From assembly GCF_030818575.1 (NCBI RefSeq), contig NZ_JAUTAL010000001.1:1922001-1986000 (forward strand): a stretch of DNA of 64,000 nucleotides, in the 5' to 3' direction. The notes beneath the pieces are model-generated. The model was not told where the DNA came from, made no database searches, and saw only the letters and a program-made list of their open reading frames with translations. Position numbers and translations under genes: made by a program. Of this stretch, positions 1 through 7,949 are shown piece after piece (positions within the stretch are counted from its first letter, which is position 1; each line of letters opens with the position of its first letter). Origin of the DNA: Chryseobacterium camelliae. GTDB taxonomy: Bacteria > Bacteroidota > Bacteroidia > Flavobacteriales > Weeksellaceae.

Positions 1-20
1 GTTCAGCAGATAAATCATCT

Positions 21-875
21 ATGCTCTTCAACACCAATACGGCAGACTGTATAAGCCTGCCCTTTGGATATCCGGATCTTTCAAAACGAACCACAGCTGA
101 CACCACTCTATCCATTATACAGGATGAGCATGCCTGGAAGCAGATCAATGCATTGAAATTTGAAACCCCCATAAGAAAAGAGCTCGTATCACTTCCGGAG
201 GAATATGATGTCTATCTCCCTTTCAGCAGGAATACCGATGAGAAATATGACCGTATCAGAATGGCATCCGGTTTTCTGTGTCGCAGAGACTATGCATTGC
301 ACTTTATGGCCGTCTACAATACTGTTCGTTATGCCGAACCGTTTATTGAAAAAATATATTTGATTTCAACCAAAGACAACAAGCCTGTGGATATGAAGAG
401 AATATACCTCCATCATGAAGGTGAAATGGGATTCTCCCGCTACACGCTGTTCCATATCGGTAAGGATAATATCATCTCTCTGCAGGACTATGAATTTACT
501 GAAGGGCCTTTTAGACTCCAGCCCATGCAGCAATACCAGGTCCTGCCTTCCGGAAAATTTGCCCGATACTATGACAAGGATGGTCCTTATCAGGATGAAG
601 AAGAGCAGGGCACCGTGAAAAACCACCTCAAGGAAGGGAAATGGCTGGAATTCAAAGCCAACAGCTCTGCAGAAATGCAGAAGCATCCGGAATTCACAGA
701 TCCCTATACTTATGTGGAAGCAGAATATAAAAACGGCTTGCCCACAGGAACCTGGAAGTTTTACAAATTATTGCAAAAATACGATGAAGAAACCGGTGCC
801 CCCATCATCAAGACAAGGAAAAAGGGGCCGCTGATCTATACAGAAACCTACAAAAACGGAATAGTACAAAAATAG
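21..875 (+). CDS. Hypothetical protein with C-terminal YwqK/MORN-like repeats
   Basis: A 284-residue protein of unknown function. Near the C-terminus two short segments of the pattern KEGKW and KNGLPTGTWKFY (about residues 205-215 and 238-250) resemble the G-x-W repeats of YwqK/MORN-type proteins, which form beta-hairpin surfaces. No clear signal peptide is seen with this start. The reading frame stays open upstream to the window edge (no stop in bases 3-20), so the true start may lie outside the window and the protein may be N-terminally incomplete here. A hairpin terminator follows at 920-956. The family assignment is weak and no enzymatic motif is visible. Confidence 0.7.
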   Translation: MLFNTNTADCISLPFGYPDLSKRTTADTTLSIIQDEHAWKQINALKFETPIRKELVSLPEEYDVYLPFSRNTDEKYDRIRMASGFLCRRDYALHFMAVYNTVRYAEPFIEKIYLISTKDNKPVDMKRIYLHHEGEMGFSRYTLFHIGKDNIISLQDYEFTEGPFRLQPMQQYQVLPSGKFARYYDKDGPYQDEEEQGTVKNHLKEGKWLEFKANSSAEMQKHPEFTDPYTYVEAEYKNGLPTGTWKFYKLLQKYDEETGAPIIKTRKKGPLIYTETYKNGIVQK

Positions 876-919
876 AAACTTCCATAACTGAATTTTAGAG
901 TTCCGTTCTGTCCTGGCTG

Positions 920-956
920 TAAAAAAAGCCTTTCATTATTTATGAAAAGCTTTTTC
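920..956 (+). terminator. Rho-independent terminator
   Basis: An A-rich left arm with core AAAGCCTTTCAT pairs imperfectly with ATGAAAAGCTTTTT and is followed by T-rich sequence. It lies 45 bp after the stop of the upstream gene. Confidence 0.6.
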
Positions 957-1117
957 AGGATCCTGATACCCTATACCCTACTATACCCAGTACCCTGCCC
1001 TATGTATTCACGAGCTTTTTAAAACACAAAGGCAAAGTTCAATACAGCCATGAATCAGGGAGCTAATAAAGAAAACTTGTAGGTGATGAAACGTAGCTGA
1101 TGCATAAGCTTGGGCAA

Positions 1118-1768
1118 ATCAACAGTTTCAAAAATCAAAGCTTTGCGTCAGAAAAAATACATTTCACTTGTGTCTATTATTCCAACCTTTTATGTAGACT
1201 CAACCTTCTTGCCCCGAATTGTTCTCAGCTTTTTCCTTTTCCTTCTTTCTTTGAAGAATAAGGTGGGCGGCATCCAGCATTTTAACCGTATGGATGTAGG
1301 GCATCACGATATTACTTTCCGGCAGGTTTTCGTAGGCGCCCATCGAGAAATAGACGATTCCGGACATAAAATAATCAAATTCCTTGATATCATATTCCCA
1401 GAATGCTTTTCTGAACACCAGCAAAGGATTCCGGTATTCTTTCTCCGAAAGCAGGCCAAGAACCGATGGAGCAATCTTTTCCGGCCGGGTATCGACCGTC
1501 CATTTCCTTTCCTTCTGCATCACAAGATGTCCTGCCCGGACCAGCAACCTCATCGACTGGTGAAACTGAAAGATCACCGCAGGATCTTCATGGATCCAGC
1601 TATTCCTCTTGACCGCATACTTCATCATGTTGCTGAGCCTTTCTTTGGAAACATCCAGCTCATTGAACTGAAAGAAATGTTCCATCAGCTGCAACCCGAA
1701 GCCTTTCCCGGTGGTCCAAAACCGGTCCTCGAAATCTGTTTTTATATTTTTCATGGGTTTGTATTTTA
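1118..1768. repeat. Direct repeat copy 1 (184-residue gene plus flanks)
   Basis: This copy is nearly identical to 3869-4528. Homology begins at ATCAACAG, passes the shared segment CAAAAATCAAAGCTTTGC, diverges for about 40 bp, then covers the whole 184-codon gene and about 15 bp upstream of its start. The two copies are in the same orientation, about 2.1 kb apart. The DNA upstream of the two genes (their divergent partners) is unrelated, so the repeat boundary falls at the promoter of the conserved gene. Confidence 0.9.
1200..1754 (-). CDS. Conserved hypothetical protein, copy 1 of 2
   Basis: A 184-residue predicted cytoplasmic protein with a lysine/glutamate-rich tail (RKKEKEKAENN). No known domain was recognised. 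It differs from the copy at 3960-4514 at only about three residues (Ser/Gly near position 52 and Ala-His/Gly-Tyr near position 165). The start MKNIKTDF was chosen because identity between the copies begins there and the upstream residues differ. It is divergent from a small HTH gene at 2242, across a 487-bp gap that contains a structured element. The near-identity against unrelated neighbours suggests recent duplication or gene conversion of one conserved component of a two-sided module. Confidence 0.75.
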   Translation of the reverse strand: MKNIKTDFEDRFWTTGKGFGLQLMEHFFQFNELDVSKERLSNMMKYAVKRNSWIHEDPAVIFQFHQSMRLLVRAGHLVMQKERKWTVDTRPEKIAPSVLGLLSEKEYRNPLLVFRKAFWEYDIKEFDYFMSGIVYFSMGAYENLPESNIVMPYIHTVKMLDAAHLILQRKKEKEKAENNSGQEG

Positions 1769-1965
1769 AATGCATGAAACCGCCAGCATACCGATGTATG
1801 CTGAGTTTTATTTTGAAAAATGGATAGAAATAAAATCTGTGTTCCCGTGAAAGCACTGAAGCCGCAATGGATTGTACACTCCATTGTATCGTATCATGAT
1901 ACTTTATGTAATGAAGCGGCTTAGAAATAGATCATTGTAGAAAGCTGAACAGCATGAAATAAAAC

Positions 1966-2070
1966 GGCATGGGACTCTACAATATCCGTAATAGAGGTAC
2001 TGGTATACCTTAGCAACAGATAAGAGAGCCCACGCCTAGGTCGTGAGCTTCATACTTATCATCTTGTTGC
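1966..2070. ncRNA. Strongly structured intergenic element, possible ncRNA or attenuator
   Basis: On the plus strand GCAACA (2013-2018) pairs with TGTTGC (2065-2070), GATAAG (2019-2024) with CTTATC (2055-2060), and AGCCCACG (2027-2034) with CGTGAGCT (2042-2049) around the loop CCTAGGT. Alternatively, AGAGCCCACGCC (2025-2036) pairs with the upstream GGCATGGGACTCT region (1966-1978). The two folds are mutually exclusive, as in attenuators or switches. It sits in the 487-bp gap between divergent genes (1754 and 2242) and is absent from the second copy of the module. Transcription and strand are unknown. Confidence 0.4.
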
Positions 2071-2241
2071 TTTAAAAAATTACCAGTTTTCTATTACAAG
2101 ATTCTAAGCAATAGCTTCTATATTTTGTTGAAGTATCGCAAAGCTACTTTATCATAGCTTATTGTACAAATATAGGGAAAATTTTTATAATTCGGATTTA
2201 AGTCCGAGATTTTTATAAGAATATGTAAGTTATTTGTTTCC

Positions 2242-2463
2242 ATGACAGAAGCAAATAGAAAAATTGTTGAATTTATAAGGGATGAATGGGTTATTCCTAT
2301 GAACAATAACAGCAAATTTGCAGTAGATCATAATATAGATGAAAAGACCGTCCGAAGAATAAGAGATGACAAAGATTATCAAATTGCTCTTCTTACAATA
2401 ATGCGAATTTGCAATGCTAGAAATTTAACTCTTGCCAGCTTTTTTAAGATGGTTGGAATATAA
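2242..2463 (+). CDS. Small HTH (XRE-like) regulator
   Basis: A 73-residue protein with a helix-turn-helix arrangement. KFAVDHNIDEKTVRRIRDD (about residues 26-44) looks like helices 2 and 3 of an XRE fold, and LLTIMRICNARNLTLASFF like helices 4 and 5. It is divergent from the 184-residue gene and followed by a terminator/spacer repeat shared with the HTH gene at 4606. The arrangement HTH, terminator repeat, unknown gene is therefore present twice in this region with different contents. It probably regulates its own divergent promoter, but no operator was identified. Confidence 0.7.
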   Translation: MTEANRKIVEFIRDEWVIPMNNNSKFAVDHNIDEKTVRRIRDDKDYQIALLTIMRICNARNLTLASFFKMVGI

Positions 2464-2485
2464 TTTAAGAAAACAATACAATTGA

Positions 2486-2558
2486 GAAATCCTGACGAGA
2501 GTTGGGATTTTTTTGTGAAAAATTTTCAAAATCTTTAAAAATTCCGTAAAAATACTGA
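2486..2558 (+). repeat. Terminator/spacer repeat, copy 1
   Basis: AAATCC (2487-2492) and GGATTT (2505-2510) form a terminator stem around a GACGAGAG loop, followed by a T run to 2514. The next ~40 bp (TTTTCAAAATCTTT, ATTCCGTAAAAATACTGA) is nearly identical to 4931-4981. Both copies lie directly after a small HTH gene and before an unknown gene. Confidence 0.8.
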
Positions 2559-2636
2559 ATGAAAGTTTTATGGTATTTTTTATTATTGTTGTTTAAAGAA
2601 GTTAAGTATTAACTGCAAGATATTAAATAATTAATT

Positions 2637-2984
2637 ATGTTAGAAAAAGATAGAATTAAAATTTATGAAGAATTGATAAATTTTGTTACAACTAAATTAA
2701 TAAACGAATTTAAAGACCCTGTAGGACGACCTGTGAATAATGTCGAAAAACTTACTATTATTAATGTTGATTATGACGAAGAAAATCAAAATCGAAAAAA
2801 AATTATCATAAAAGAATTTATTATGGATTGTAGATTACTCATAAAGTGGGAAGATGATTCACTAAGTTCTTTAAATACTCAATTTAGAAATAACAAACCA
2901 ATTGAGTTTGAAATTAATTTTGAATCAGATGAAATAGAGCTAGTTGAATCTGATGTGAAATTAATTGAAGAAAAACTATTTTAG
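2637..2984 (+). CDS. Hypothetical protein
   Basis: A 115-residue acidic protein rich in Glu, Asp, Lys and Ile, with no signal peptide and no membrane segment. No family was recognised. Base composition is very AT-rich, unlike the housekeeping genes further right, which suggests horizontal acquisition. It occupies the same slot (after an HTH gene and the terminator repeat) as the unrelated 245-residue gene at 5099, so it may be the variable cargo of the module. Confidence 0.6.
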   Translation: MLEKDRIKIYEELINFVTTKLINEFKDPVGRPVNNVEKLTIINVDYDEENQNRKKIIIKEFIMDCRLLIKWEDDSLSSLNTQFRNNKPIEFEINFESDEIELVESDVKLIEEKLF

Positions 2985-3070
2985 GAATATAGACGGCATA
3001 ACTAAAATTATATAGATGATCGATAAAGAAGCATTTTTACATAGTCCGAATGTCTAAATACATAGGTTGA

Positions 3071-3135
3071 ATTAGTCAATACTTAATCTGACAATTATTT
3101 TTAAACCCTAACTGTCAGATTAAGTATTGACTAAT
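3071..3135. repeat. 23-bp perfect inverted repeat
   Basis: ATTAGTCAATACTTAATCTG plus ACA (3071-3093) is perfectly complementary to 3113-3135, separated by 19 bp. It lies in the 257-bp gap between the convergent genes ending at 2984 and 3242. It could serve as a bidirectional terminator, although it lacks a T run, or it could be a remnant or miniature mobile element. Confidence 0.8.
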
Positions 3136-3241
3136 TACATTATATGAAATTATTATAATTGTGTTGTGAAAAATTTAACCTTTAAATTTTTCAAAATAAA
3201 ATACCACCTAAAAACAGGGATTTAATTTCTTATGTCTACAT

Positions 3242-3760
3242 TTACTTTATCTCCACCGGAACAGAGATCTTATCCCAATCCATGGTGAATCCGTTATTGT
3301 TGATTTTATAAACCAGAGTTTCTTGGGTGGTTGGTAGAGCTTTTGTTTTTACATCCACACGTAACGCATCTTTTGACTGTTCGTATTTAAAAGCACCCCA
3401 TTGCTTTGCTTCTTTATTGAAAATGGCAGTCCAGGTTCCGCTGGCTTTAGGGATCAGGAAAAAGCTGTATTTACCGGCCGGAAGTTTCTTACCCTGAACG
3501 GTAATGTCTTTATCCGTTTCAAAAGTGGTGGCTTCATTGGCTCCCGCACGCCAGACTTTATCATAAGCTTCCAGGCCGCCCCAGATGGTACGTCCCTTCA
3601 CAGAAGGGCTGCTGTAGTTGATGGTGATGTTGGCATCTTTGATTTTCCCCGTTGCCGTAGCCGGAGGGCTGGCCGGTTTCTTAGTGTCCTGCGCAAAGGC
3701 ATTTACGGAGATGGTCATGGCTGCAACTAAGACAGTAGCCGATTTTAGGATTGTTTTCAT
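3242..3760 (-). CDS. DUF2911 family secreted protein
   Basis: A 172-residue protein with an N-terminal signal peptide (cleavage likely after VNAFAQ). The body matches the DUF2911 family: [45 protein letters not shown] and a C-terminal beta-rich part. Members are exported proteins common in Bacteroidota; their molecular role is not established. It lies between the two copies of the 184-residue module and has ordinary base composition, so it may be an original chromosomal gene flanked by the repeats. The start MKTILKS gives a canonical signal peptide. Confidence 0.9.
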   Translation of the reverse strand: MKTILKSATVLVAAMTISVNAFAQDTKKPASPPATATGKIKDANITINYSSPSVKGRTIWGGLEAYDKVWRAGANEATTFETDKDITVQGKKLPAGKYSFFLIPKASGTWTAIFNKEAKQWGAFKYEQSKDALRVDVKTKALPTTQETLVYKINNNGFTMDWDKISVPVEIK

Positions 3761-3868
3761 ACTATTTTTATTTGTTGATGTATTATTGTAATTTATTTAC
3801 GAATGTACAGCTTTCGGCTTATAAAACAGCAACCCGATGGATTTGATTCTATACTTGGTCCTATTATA

Positions 3869-4528
3869 ATCAACAGGTGCAAAAATCAAAGCTTTGCATC
3901 AGAAAACATATCATCCGTAATTAATCAATTACAGCACCATTCCTAATCTTTATTTACATTCAACCTTCTTGCCCTGAATTATTCTCAGCTTTTTCCTTTT
4001 CCTTCTTTCTTTGAAGAATAAGATACCCTGCATCCAGCATTTTAACCGTATGGATGTAGGGCATCACGATATTACTTTCCGGCAGGTTCTCGTAGGCGCC
4101 CATCGAGAAATAGACGATTCCGGACATAAAATAATCAAATTCCTTGATATCGTATTCCCAGAATGCTTTTCTGAACACCAGCAAAGGATTCCGGTATTCT
4201 TTCTCCGAAAGGAGGCCAAGGACCGATGGAGCAATCTTTTCCGGCCGGGTATCGACCGTCCATTTCCTTTCCTTCTGCATCACAAGATGGCCTGCCCGGA
4301 CCAGCAACCTCATCGACTGGTGAAACTGAAAAATCACCGCAGGATCTTCATGGATCCAGCCGTTCCTCTTGACCGCATACTTCATCATGTTGCTAAGCCT
4401 CTCTTTGGAAACATCCAGCTCATTGAACTGAAAAAAATGTTCCATCAGCTGCAACCCGAAGCCTTTCCCGGTAGTCCAAAACCGGTCCTCGAAATCTGTT
4501 TTTATATTTTTCATGGGTTTGTATTTTT
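3869..4528. repeat. Direct repeat copy 2 (184-residue gene plus flanks)
   Basis: This is the second copy of the segment at 1118-1768, in the same orientation. It is nearly identical over the gene, and diverges between the shared CAAAAATCAAAGCTTTGC segment and the stop codon, and upstream of the start. Confidence 0.9.
3960..4514 (-). CDS. Conserved hypothetical protein, copy 2 of 2
   Basis: A 184-residue protein of unknown function, about 98% identical in protein sequence to the copy at 1200-1754. The start MKNIKTDF is supported by the common sequence; upstream residues are not conserved between copies. It is divergent from the XRE gene at 4606, with only 91 bp between the two starts, which suggests a shared control region. 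The charged C-terminal tail (RKKEKEKAENN) is kept in both copies. Confidence 0.75.
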   Translation of the reverse strand: MKNIKTDFEDRFWTTGKGFGLQLMEHFFQFNELDVSKERLSNMMKYAVKRNGWIHEDPAVIFQFHQSMRLLVRAGHLVMQKERKWTVDTRPEKIAPSVLGLLSEKEYRNPLLVFRKAFWEYDIKEFDYFMSGIVYFSMGAYENLPESNIVMPYIHTVKMLDAGYLILQRKKEKEKAENNSGQEG

Positions 4529-4605
4529 TTATAAATGTAAGAAAAAAAACATTAAAACACATATATGTGTTGATGAAAAATATTAGAAAGTTCAACCTTT
4601 ACTAC

Positions 4606-4914
4606 ATGTATAAATGGGAAATAGAAGAGTTAAAATTTCAAATTGGTAAGCTTATTCAGTTGCATAGGCTCAAAAGACAACTGTCACAATTGCAACTTGG
4701 AAATGAGCTCAATATTTCAAGCAACCATGTTGGTAGAATTGAAAGAGCAGAAACCAATCCAACTCTTGAAAATCTTCTTAAAATCTGTAATTTTTTTGAA
4801 ATAGATATTTTATACGTATTTAGAAAACTAAATGACGAAGAATTAAAGAAAATTGAAAGTGAAATTGATCAGCTACAAAGAGAATTTAAAAATCAAAATA
4901 AGAGAAAATCCTGA
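4606..4914 (+). CDS. XRE-family transcriptional regulator
   Basis: A 102-residue protein with a canonical XRE helix-turn-helix at about residues 8-65: KLIQLHRLKRQLSQLQLG, NISSNHVGRIERAE (recognition helix), TNPTLENLLKICNFFEID. A short coiled-coil-like tail (LKKIESEIDQLQREFKNQ) follows. The start MYKWEIEE was preferred over longer in-frame options because those run back over the divergent gene's promoter. Its stop codon lies inside the left arm of the terminator that follows. It is divergent from the copy-2 184-residue gene, and probably controls both promoters. Confidence 0.85.
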   Translation: MYKWEIEELKFQIGKLIQLHRLKRQLSQLQLGNELNISSNHVGRIERAETNPTLENLLKICNFFEIDILYVFRKLNDEELKKIESEIDQLQREFKNQNKRKS

Positions 4915-4981
4915 CGAAAAGTTAGGATTTTTTTTATGACAAAATTTTCAAAATCTTTAAGAAATTCCGTAAAAATACTGA
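4905..4981 (+). repeat. Terminator/spacer repeat, copy 2
   Basis: AAATCCT (4906-4912) and AGGATTT (4924-4930) with loop GACGAAAAGTT and a T run make a terminator. The following ~45 bp repeats 2515-2558 almost exactly. Confidence 0.8.
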
Positions 4982-5098
4982 TTGCAGATTTTGAGATACC
5001 TTTTATTTTTGCTTTGGAAAGCCATAAAAAAATATATTGTTTTTATACATTTGATTAATGCAAAGTTTCATTTCTATTTAAATTAACTATAATGAATT

Positions 5099-5836
5099 AT
5101 GGATTATAAATATTTTTTTTTAGCCTCATCTAGTATTCGTGTAGAAGAAACTTTATCTTCAAATAATTCTACTGAAGATGCAATGTTTTGGTCTGAATTA
5201 TATGATGATAATCATCATCAATCATTCTATTTTTCATCATTAGCTCTCAATGAGTTGGAAGATACAGATGAAATTATCAGAAGGGCATATCAAATTCTTT
5301 CAATTTTTGAAGGTATTTTTAAACTTTGTGAAAAACGATTTAGGAAGTACTTTAAACTTGACTCACTATATGATTTTCAAACTAAAAAAATTATTGCAGC
5401 TCCAATTAATGAACCTGAAATATATTTTATAGACTTTGATCTATCAAAATTAAAAAATTCACCCGAATTTATTACTAATAATCTAGCTTACGACCTCTTC
5501 TCTAAAATAATTAAAAGCGAGTACTTGACTAATCTCTTTTTTCTTCTTTCCAAAAATACTGATTATAAGCTATTATATATGATCTATGATGATATTAAGT
5601 ATTTTCTTAAGAAAGAAGATTCATCACATTTATTAAAAGAATTTGAAAACGATATTAAAATATTCACACATACCGCAAATAATTATGAAGTTTTAGGATA
5701 TTTTGCACGACATGGAAGAACGAGCCAACAGCCTCCTAAAAAAGTAATAAGTTTAGAAGACAGTACAGAACTAATTTACAAAATCGTCTATAAAGTACTA
5801 TATGAAAAATTCAATATTATACTTTACAGATTATAA
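5099..5836 (+). CDS. Hypothetical protein
   Basis: A 245-residue, AT-rich, predicted cytoplasmic protein with no recognised domain. Its sequence is rich in Asn, Tyr, Asp and Phe with many predicted helices (for example FEGIFKLCEKRFRKYFKL). It fills the cargo position after the XRE gene and terminator repeat. The only closer upstream ATG (5092) is closed by a stop after five codons, so 5099 is the start. It ends 56 bp before a convergent membrane-protein gene. A defence or toxin role is possible from context only. Confidence 0.6.
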   Translation: MDYKYFFLASSSIRVEETLSSNNSTEDAMFWSELYDDNHHQSFYFSSLALNELEDTDEIIRRAYQILSIFEGIFKLCEKRFRKYFKLDSLYDFQTKKIIAAPINEPEIYFIDFDLSKLKNSPEFITNNLAYDLFSKIIKSEYLTNLFFLLSKNTDYKLLYMIYDDIKYFLKKEDSSHLLKEFENDIKIFTHTANNYEVLGYFARHGRTSQQPPKKVISLEDSTELIYKIVYKVLYEKFNIILYRL

Positions 5837-5891
5837 AAATATGATATAAAATTATATTTTCGCAGCATAATTTCAAGTAAAGAAATTGAGA

Positions 5892-6722
5892 TTAGGATTT
5901 CCGATTTCTAATGATTAATTCCAAATTTATAATTAAAAAGTGAAGGAAAACTCCTATACCAATAAAATAGATTATAATGTAATGAAAAGTATAGAATATA
6001 TTAGCCATTGGTGTTAATGGAGACATATTCCCTGTAAATATTGAAGATATACTAAATGGAAGTAATGTTGCATAAGTCCAAAAATTATTTTTATCTAATT
6101 CAGCTTTTTTAACTTTATAATAGTCTAATTCATTTTTAAGGTAGTTAATATCTTCGTTTATTACACTTCCAAACTTCATTGAATCTAATCCAATCTGATT
6201 TCCACCTTTGTATAATTTCTTTTTTAGAAGACCTTTTTTATCAAAAATATAAATAGTTGCCATAAGATCATTATTTCTATGAGGAATACTAAAATTAAAA
6301 TCTGAATGTATTATACTACTATTTGTAAAAGTTAATTGTTTTAATTCTTTTAATGACTTATTTAAAATAGAATAATTTGAGTATTTAATATTTTCAAGAT
6401 ATTTAATCTCATAACTAATATCCTTAGAGTCATCAAGCCACTCATTAAGTACCACTCGTTTTCGACTATCATGAATAGCAGTTTTAAATTCAAAACTAGC
6501 TGGATTACTTTTAAGCATTAAGGTATACAGAAAAGGAAAGACTACTATATGTAAAGTTAATATGATTGAAAGACATAAAATTGCATATTTAGACTTCTTA
6601 TACTTTTCATATTTAGAAATCCTGTAGATATATGCACAGAATGATAAAATAATTAAAATTAAGAATGTTGTCGAAAAAAATTCACCAATACCAAATGAAA
6701 TGTTAATTAAGGTTAGTACCAT
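5892..6722 (-). CDS. Hypothetical membrane protein
   Basis: A 276-residue protein with predicted transmembrane segments at about residues 5-30 and 43-68, and a further pair near the C-terminus (about residues 205-230 and 245-270). A Lys/Asn-rich domain of about 130 residues between them is probably outside the membrane. No family was recognised. It is very AT-rich like its neighbours and convergent with the 245-residue gene. It could be part of the variable island, but nothing in the sequence assigns a role. Confidence 0.6.
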   Translation of the reverse strand: MVLTLINISFGIGEFFSTTFLILIILSFCAYIYRISKYEKYKKSKYAILCLSIILTLHIVVFPFLYTLMLKSNPASFEFKTAIHDSRKRVVLNEWLDDSKDISYEIKYLENIKYSNYSILNKSLKELKQLTFTNSSIIHSDFNFSIPHRNNDLMATIYIFDKKGLLKKKLYKGGNQIGLDSMKFGSVINEDINYLKNELDYYKVKKAELDKNNFWTYATLLPFSISSIFTGNMSPLTPMANIFYTFHYIIIYFIGIGVFLHFLIINLELIIRNRKS

Positions 6723-6770
6723 ACTAAGTTATTTTATAGATAAAATTAAAGGAGATTACAATATACTACT

Positions 6771-6938
6771 TACGGTTTCCCGCAGGACAAGAAATTTAAA
6801 TTACTTTAAATTTGTTATTAGTATAAAAATTTACATATTAAAAAACGACTTGAAATATCGAAGGAATTTGATAAATATTTATCTAGATTAGAATATATTC
6901 CTCTAGAATTTTTAAAAAATACAAAGAATTCGTTTTAA
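6771..6938 (+). pseudogene. Possible decayed coding remnant in a gene-less gap
   Basis: The gap 6723-7027 has no intact gene. One frame reads YGFPQDKKFKLL, two stops, then KKRLEISKEFDKYLSRLEYI and on to a stop at 6938. The codon pattern looks protein-like but is broken. This is a weak call; the parent gene is unknown. Confidence 0.25.
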
Positions 6939-7027
6939 AAAAAATCAATAAAAGAAAATAACTTGCTCTCCAGAAATTAAAAAACATCTTCAGATCCTAG
7001 TTTTCATGTAATGATTATTAGTCTATT

Positions 7028-7843
7028 TCAATCCATATAAGAAAAGGTATTTCGTTTCATTTTGATGTTGAGTTGTTTATTAAATACCGCTGGATTAAAA
7101 TGAATGCTTTCATATTCACTTTGAACGGTTTTTTTAGCCTCCTCCAGACTTTGCTCATTTTCCCAGATGGCTATGGTCATTATGGTTAACCTATCTGATT
7201 GGTCAGTATTGACGATCACTTCATCTTTTACAAAACCTTTTAATTTCTGGATCAGTTTTCTGTTATCTTCTAATTTGCTTTTAAATGCTTCGTATGATTT
7301 TGCAGGGACTTCGAATTCATCTACGAAATAAACCCAATCTTTTTTCGGTGCATTTTTATAGATAAAGTCTTTTGGGATCATCCCTAATTGTATAAAAAAA
7401 GAGAGTTTGTCGGGTATGGCTTTGCTATTGATAATTTTACCGTTTTCAAATTCATAGATACTGACTCCCTGTACTGTTATTTTTTTATGGGTAGCCGGTA
7501 TCTTCTGATATTCGCCTAGATGGCTTCCCTCCCAGTCATATACGGTGACCACCTTATTACCGTCTTCAAAGATCTCTTTAATGGTAAACCGGATGTCCGG
7601 AAATGCAGATAATAATGGTTTGTTCATGTCTTTAAAGGTCTCCAGATAACTGAGATCAATATATTGTTCAAGAGTTTCGGTTTGTTTTTGATTTAAGCAG
7701 GTTTGATACATTTTTGTAACCACCTCTTTGTTGGAAATAGTTGCCATAGCGTTATGGGTTGGGGATTTTATCTGGGAATACAAAGTTTTTGCAGATGCGA
7801 TGAATAACAGGATGATCAAAAATTTGATGTTCTTACTTACCAT
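7028..7843 (-). CDS. Secreted SnoaL-like / ABM two-domain protein
   Basis: A 271-residue protein with an N-terminal hydrophobic signal (FLIILLFIASAKTLYS). The first half resembles SnoaL-like ester-cyclase folds: FPDIRFTIKEIFEDGNKVVT, DWEGSH and a GVSIYEFENGKI strand. The second half (about residues 165-265) resembles an antibiotic-biosynthesis-monooxygenase (ABM) ferredoxin-like domain: VYFVDEFEVPAKSYEAF, IWENEQSLEEAKK. SnoaL proteins are usually small and cytosolic, so export and fusion to ABM are unusual. The AraC gene at 7950 lies directly upstream on the same strand (106 bp) and is a likely regulator. The substrate is unknown. Confidence 0.7.
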   Translation of the reverse strand: MVSKNIKFLIILLFIASAKTLYSQIKSPTHNAMATISNKEVVTKMYQTCLNQKQTETLEQYIDLSYLETFKDMNKPLLSAFPDIRFTIKEIFEDGNKVVTVYDWEGSHLGEYQKIPATHKKITVQGVSIYEFENGKIINSKAIPDKLSFFIQLGMIPKDFIYKNAPKKDWVYFVDEFEVPAKSYEAFKSKLEDNRKLIQKLKGFVKDEVIVNTDQSDRLTIMTIAIWENEQSLEEAKKTVQSEYESIHFNPAVFNKQLNIKMKRNTFSYMD

Positions 7844-7949
7844 TCTATGCTTTTGTTTAATGCGTCCTTTTTTAAGGTGATATCAGCGAACCGTATTTTT
7901 GATGCAAATTGACCATTTCAGATAAAAAAAGAGTGGATGGAAAGTTCCA

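Noticed and set aside
963..1003. Run of TACCC units (about 967, 974, 984 and 991), possible tandem repeat
   Set aside because: Spacing is irregular (7, 10, 7) and there are only four units; no flanking structure or gene link.
1110..1769. Long open frame on the plus strand opposite the 184-residue gene
   Set aside because: It is the mirror of a well-conserved minus-strand gene. The same shadow occurs at the second copy, so its conservation is explained by the real gene.
1966..2070. Retron-like msr/msd RNA
   Set aside because: No reverse transcriptase is encoded anywhere in the window and the inverted arms do not match the expected layout.
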